Part shown: positions 5,260 to 6,924 of the stretch, one piece after another
Layout: the number at the start of each line of letters is the position of its first letter
Position numbering within the stretch: the stretch's first letter is position 1
Assembly: GCA_003242505.1 (NCBI GenBank)
Contig: QGUP01000104.1
Coordinates: forward strand, 1 to 6,924
Length of the DNA: 6,924 nucleotides
Reading direction: 5' to 3'
From: Bacillota bacterium
GTDB taxonomy: Bacteria; Bacillota; Sulfobacillia; Symbiobacteriales; ZC4RG38
Translations under genes and position numbers: made by a program
The notes under the pieces: generated by a model
What the model was told of the DNA's origin: nothing
The model's database searches: none
The model's input: the letters and a program-made list of their open reading frames with translations, nothing else

Positions 5260-5276
5260 TGCCTTAGGGTCAAGGG
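5237..5276 (+). promoter_or_regulatory. MerR-type promoter and operator with two nested dyads
   Basis: TTGACC (5240-5245) and TAGGGT (5265-5270) are separated by 19 bases, the long spacer typical of MerR-activated promoters. Inside the spacer lies the dyad TCACGT-T-ACGTGA (5247-5259). From memory, the Streptomyces tipA promoter carries CTCACGTCACGTGAG at the equivalent place. An outer perfect 11-bp inverted repeat, CCCTTGACCCT (5237-5247) with AGGGTCAAGGG (5266-5276), embraces both hexamers. The stop codon of the upstream gene lies within it. The natural reading is autoregulation by the MerR protein. The outer repeat could also form an RNA hairpin with an 18-base loop at the end of the upstream transcript. 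Confidence 0.7.
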
Positions 5277-5289
5277 CGGAGGTGATGGC

Positions 5290-6039
5290 ATGGCGTACAC
5301 GGTCAAGGCCGTGGCCGAGATGGCCGGGGTGAGCGTTCGCACCCTGCACTACTACGACGAGATCGGCCTCCTGCGGCCGGCCAAGGTGACCGCGGCGGGC
5401 TATCGCCTCTACACCGACGCGGATCTGGAGCGGCTGCAGCAGGTGCTCTTCTTCCGGGAGCTGGGGCTGAGCCTCCGGGAGATTCGGGCGATCCTCGACC
5501 GGCCCGACTTCGACCGACGGGAGGCTCTGCGGCGCCACCGGGAGGTGCTGGTGCAGCAGCAGGAACGGATCCGGCGGCTGATTCAGACCATCGACCGGAC
5601 GCTGGCAGCCATGGAAGGAGGGGAACCTGTGGCCGGCAAGGACCTGTTCGACGGCTTCGATCCCTCCCAGTACGAGGAGGAGGCCCGGCGGCGCTGGGGC
5701 CACACCCGGGAGTACCAGGAGTCGACGGAGCGTACCCGGCGGTACACCCAGGCGGACTGGGAGGTCATCAAGGCCGAGGGGAAGGAGATCCTGGAGGGGC
5801 TGGCGGCCCTCCTGGACCGGGACCCCGCCGACCCCGAGGTGCAGAACTGGATCCGGCGGCACCACCAGCACATCAACAGCCGCTTCTACACCTGCTCCCC
5901 GGAGGTCTACCGGGGTCTGGCGGACCTCTACGTGACCGACGAGCGCTTCACCGCCTTCTGGGAGAGGATCCGGCCGGGCATGGCCCAGTTCATGCGGGCG
6001 GCCATGCACGCCTACTGCGACCGCCTGGAAGGCCGGTAG
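5290..6039 (+). CDS. MerR-family regulator with TipAS ligand-binding domain (TipAL/Mta type)
   Basis: A transcription factor of 249 residues, close to Streptomyces TipAL and Bacillus Mta in length and layout. Such proteins bind long-spacer promoters as dimers and twist the DNA to activate them when a drug-like ligand is bound. Residues 1-70 are the MerR winged helix-turn-helix: VKAVAEMAGVSVRTLHYYDE (5-24), IGLLRP, then GYRLYTDADLERLQ and LFFRELGLSLREI. Residues 75-108 form the dimerising coiled coil. Residues 114-249 are the TipAS (albicidin/thiopeptide-binding) domain, with QNWIRRHHQHINSRFYTC (185-202), YVTDERFTAFWERIRPG (214-230) and the Cys-bearing end. Cys202 and Cys243 are candidates for covalent ligand contact; in TipAL one Cys bonds thiostrepton, but I cannot verify which one corresponds. 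The start ATG follows GGAGGT by 6 bases. No transporter gene is adjacent. Confidence 0.95.
   Translation: MAYTVKAVAEMAGVSVRTLHYYDEIGLLRPAKVTAAGYRLYTDADLERLQQVLFFRELGLSLREIRAILDRPDFDRREALRRHREVLVQQQERIRRLIQTIDRTLAAMEGGEPVAGKDLFDGFDPSQYEEEARRRWGHTREYQESTERTRRYTQADWEVIKAEGKEILEGLAALLDRDPADPEVQNWIRRHHQHINSRFYTCSPEVYRGLADLYVTDERFTAFWERIRPGMAQFMRAAMHAYCDRLEGR
5615..5631 (+). promoter_or_regulatory. Internal ribosome binding site inside the MerR gene
   Basis: AAGGAGGGG (5615-5623) is a near-perfect SD, and GTG 5629-5631 lies 7 bases after AAGGAGG, in the reading frame of the gene (codon 114). It falls exactly at the border between the coiled coil and the TipAS domain. An in-frame ATG (codon 108, 5611) just upstream has no SD of its own. 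Confidence 0.5.
5629..6039 (+). CDS. Possible short isoform: stand-alone TipAS-like domain
   Basis: If ribosomes initiate at the internal GTG (codon 114 of the MerR gene), they make a 136-residue protein that consists of the ligand-binding domain alone. Streptomyces lividans tipA does this: an in-frame internal start gives TipAS (144 residues), which outnumbers the full regulator TipAL and soaks up thiopeptide antibiotics. Here the internal start has an ideal SD and sits at the domain border, and the predicted size is close to TipAS. The evidence is sequence layout alone; the GGAG string encodes Glu-Gly-Gly in the linker and could be coincidental. Confidence 0.45.
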   Translation: MAGKDLFDGFDPSQYEEEARRRWGHTREYQESTERTRRYTQADWEVIKAEGKEILEGLAALLDRDPADPEVQNWIRRHHQHINSRFYTCSPEVYRGLADLYVTDERFTAFWERIRPGMAQFMRAAMHAYCDRLEGR

Positions 6040-6065
6040 CCGGGGGGTGGACCCCACCCCCCGGC
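6039..6065 (+). terminator. Hairpin terminator at the end of the MerR gene
   Basis: GCCGGGGGGTGG (6039-6050), loop ACC, then CCACCCCCCGGC (6054-6065): a perfect 12-bp stem that begins on the last base of the TAG stop. GCCTCC follows rather than a T-run. It is probably a terminator in this GC-rich genome, like the other two hairpins after stop codons in this window. Confidence 0.7.
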
Positions 6066-6089
6066 GCCTCCATCCCGACCCTGCGGGGC

Positions 6090-6119
6090 TTGCCCGCCGC
6101 GACGGGGCCTCTGTATGAT
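6090..6119 (+). promoter_or_regulatory. Promoter of the 67-residue protein gene
   Basis: TTGCCC (6090-6095), 18 bases, then TATGAT (6114-6119), which matches the -10 consensus in 5 of 6 positions. Transcription would start near 6126, within a tandem repeat. The -35 box and the next four bases (TTGCCCGCCG) are the same as at 2790-2799. Confidence 0.5.
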
Positions 6120-6146
6120 CGGTTCGGTCTCGTCGGTTCGGTCTTG
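6119..6146 (+). repeat. 14-bp tandem direct repeat at the inferred transcription start
   Basis: TCGGTTCGGTCTCG (6119-6132) is followed directly by TCGGTTCGGTCTTG (6133-6146), 13 of 14 bases identical. It begins at the last base of the -10 box. A 7-bp hairpin, GCGCGGG (6153-6159) with CCCGCGC (6166-6172), follows in the leader. The repeat could be an operator for a regulator binding in tandem or a slippage product. Confidence 0.6.
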
Positions 6147-6203
6147 CAGCGGGCGCGGGAAGGCCCCCGCGCTGGAACCCGTCACGGGATGGGGGGATGG
6201 AAG

Positions 6204-6407
6204 GTGTTCGCGGCGTACACGCCCATCGACCGGTGCATCGGCAGGGAGGTTACGGTCCGGGCGGGCGGGGAGGAGTACGAGGGAGTGCTCGCCGGGATCT
6301 ACCAGGTGGGAGGGATCCCGGTCCTGGTGCTGGTGCCGATGGACGGCTCGGTAGAGCACCACGTGCCCCTGGTGGGAGCTGTGGTCACCATCCGGCAGCC
6401 GGCGTAA
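6204..6407 (+). CDS. Small protein, 67 residues, possible SH3/Sm-like barrel
   Basis: I do not recognise a named family. From GTG 6204 the protein reads as a run of short beta strands: IGREVTVRAGG (11-21), EYEGVLAGIYQVGG (23-36), IPVLVLVPMDG (37-47), SVEHHVPLVGAVVTIRQ (48-64). This pattern (strand, Gly turn, EGVL strand, long hydrophobic strand, then HxPLxGAxVTI) resembles small Sm-like or SH3-like barrels, with no signal or membrane segment. Three starts are possible: codons 6090, ATG 6189, and GTG 6204. I prefer GTG because the preceding GGGGGGA (6191-6197) gives a fitting SD, and because 6090 lies inside the promoter. If ATG 6189 is used, five residues (MGGWK) are added. It is a single-gene unit between the MerR terminator and the esterase. 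RNA binding would be a guess. Confidence 0.65.
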   Translation: MFAAYTPIDRCIGREVTVRAGGEEYEGVLAGIYQVGGIPVLVLVPMDGSVEHHVPLVGAVVTIRQPA

Positions 6408-6463
6408 GGGACTTCCGCCCGCCTGGGGCCTTTCCCCGCGGCTCTCCCCCGCCAGCCACAGCC

Positions 6464-6493
6464 ATGCCCGGCCACCCGGGCCCCCCATAGGAT
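6464..6493 (+). promoter_or_regulatory. Weak promoter candidate for the esterase gene
   Basis: ATGCCC (6464-6469), 18 bases, then TAGGAT (6488-6493), followed after 18 bases by the GTG start. It has the same layout as the promoter at 6090 but poorer matches. The 104 bases between the two genes (6408-6511) contain nothing else I can support; no clear terminator follows the 67-residue protein gene. Confidence 0.25.
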
Positions 6494-6511
6494 AGGGTGG
6501 GGGTGAGGCCG

Positions 6512-6924
6512 GTGCGGGACAGGGCTGCAGCGGCGGCGGTGCTCCTTGTCCTCGGGCTGCGGGCGTGGCACCGGTGTGGGGAAAGGGGGGCAGGCCGGAG
6601 CCGGGAGGGGCCCTTGCGCTACGTGGCCCTCGGGGATTCCCTGACGGTGGGGGTGGGGTCCTGCCCCGGTTACCCGGCCCGGGTCGCGGCGGGCCTGGGG
6701 CGCCGCCTGGGCCGGCCGGTCCGGTGTGCCAACCGGGGCCGGATCCGGATGACCAGCGTCGACCTCGCCCGGGCGCTGCGGGGCGACCCGGGGCTGCAGA
6801 GCGCGGTGGCCGGGGCTGATCTCATCACCCTGTGCATCGGGGGGAACGACCTCCTGCGCTGCGGCCGGGATGAGATCTGCCTGGAGCGTTCGGTGCGGGC
6901 CTTTCCCCGGCGGTGGGAGGCGGT
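6512..6924 (+). CDS. SGNH/GDSL-family esterase, N-terminal part (cut by window end)
   Basis: An esterase or lipase of the SGNH hydrolase family (GDSL type, similar in style to Bacillota spore/secreted lipases); 137 codons are visible. Residues 5-19 (Ala-rich, then VLLVLGLRAW) form a short signal or anchor segment, so the enzyme probably acts outside the membrane. YVALGDSLTVGVG (37-49) is block I with nucleophile Ser43; Asn74 in ANRG and the following MTSVDL correspond to block II; ADLITLCIGGNDLL (102-115) is block III with Asn112. The final Asp/His block lies beyond the window. AFPRRWEA (130-137) is the usual following helix. The GTG start has a nearby G-rich SD (GGGGGTG, 6499-6505). Six Cys occur (22, 51, 72, 108, 117, 123), many for an exported bacterial protein. 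The gene has no stop in the window. Confidence 0.88.
   Translation, partial: MRDRAAAAAVLLVLGLRAWHRCGERGAGRSREGPLRYVALGDSLTVGVGSCPGYPARVAAGLGRRLGRPVRCANRGRIRMTSVDLARALRGDPGLQSAVAGADLITLCIGGNDLLRCGRDEICLERSVRAFPRRWEA

Noticed and set aside
5233..6057. 274-codon minus-strand frame opposite the MerR gene
   Set aside because: It is a mirror of a confidently identified regulator with no recognisable motif of its own.

Overview
This 6.9 kb window is very GC-rich and densely coded. Several genes start with GTG or TTG, and most start codons follow a strong GGAGG-type Shine-Dalgarno (SD) sequence. The gene set fits a high-GC member of the Bacillota (Thermaerobacter- or Symbiobacterium-like): lytic transglycosylase, COG2426 membrane protein, low-molecular-weight tyrosine phosphatase, TipAL/Mta-type MerR regulator and GDSL hydrolase. 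That placement is inference from style and gene content. There is no transposase, phage gene, CRISPR array, tRNA or rRNA.

Layout. (1) 1-1928, plus strand: a possible upstream gene tail, an SLT-family lytic transglycosylase, a 77-residue membrane protein and a monoacylglycerol-lipase-like hydrolase, with a 12-bp inverted repeat just before the hydrolase. (2) 1929-2598: a repeat- and hairpin-rich convergent intergenic region, then a COG2426 small multidrug export family protein on the minus strand with a TTG start. (3) 2599-2900: a divergent region with an AT-rich patch, a plus-strand promoter candidate and a possible short leader ORF. (4) 2901-4519: a probable operon of a 90-residue membrane protein, a low-molecular-weight protein tyrosine phosphatase and an NAD-type short-chain dehydrogenase, closed by a long hairpin. 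(5) 4520-6065: a good promoter, a structured leader, an uncharacterised Trp-rich 145-residue protein that seems to start at CTG, then a TipAL/Mta-type MerR regulator with its own promoter and operator, closed by a hairpin. (6) 6066-6924: a promoter with a tandem repeat, a 67-residue possible beta-barrel protein, and the start of a secreted or anchored SGNH/GDSL esterase cut by the window end.

The most interesting part is 4600-6040. The MerR gene contains a textbook internal SD and an in-frame GTG exactly between its DNA-binding half and its ligand-binding half. This reproduces the arrangement by which Streptomyces tipA makes both TipAL and the short drug-trapping TipAS. Its promoter has a 19-bp spacer and carries TCACGTTACGTGA, which closely resembles the tipA operator as I remember it. 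The gene just upstream has a leader with two hairpins; in the second, the SD GGAGG is paired with an adjacent CCTCC. Nothing here proves a new system, but this two-gene unit is a well-defined candidate for a ligand-responsive locus. The rest is mostly ordinary envelope and housekeeping content.
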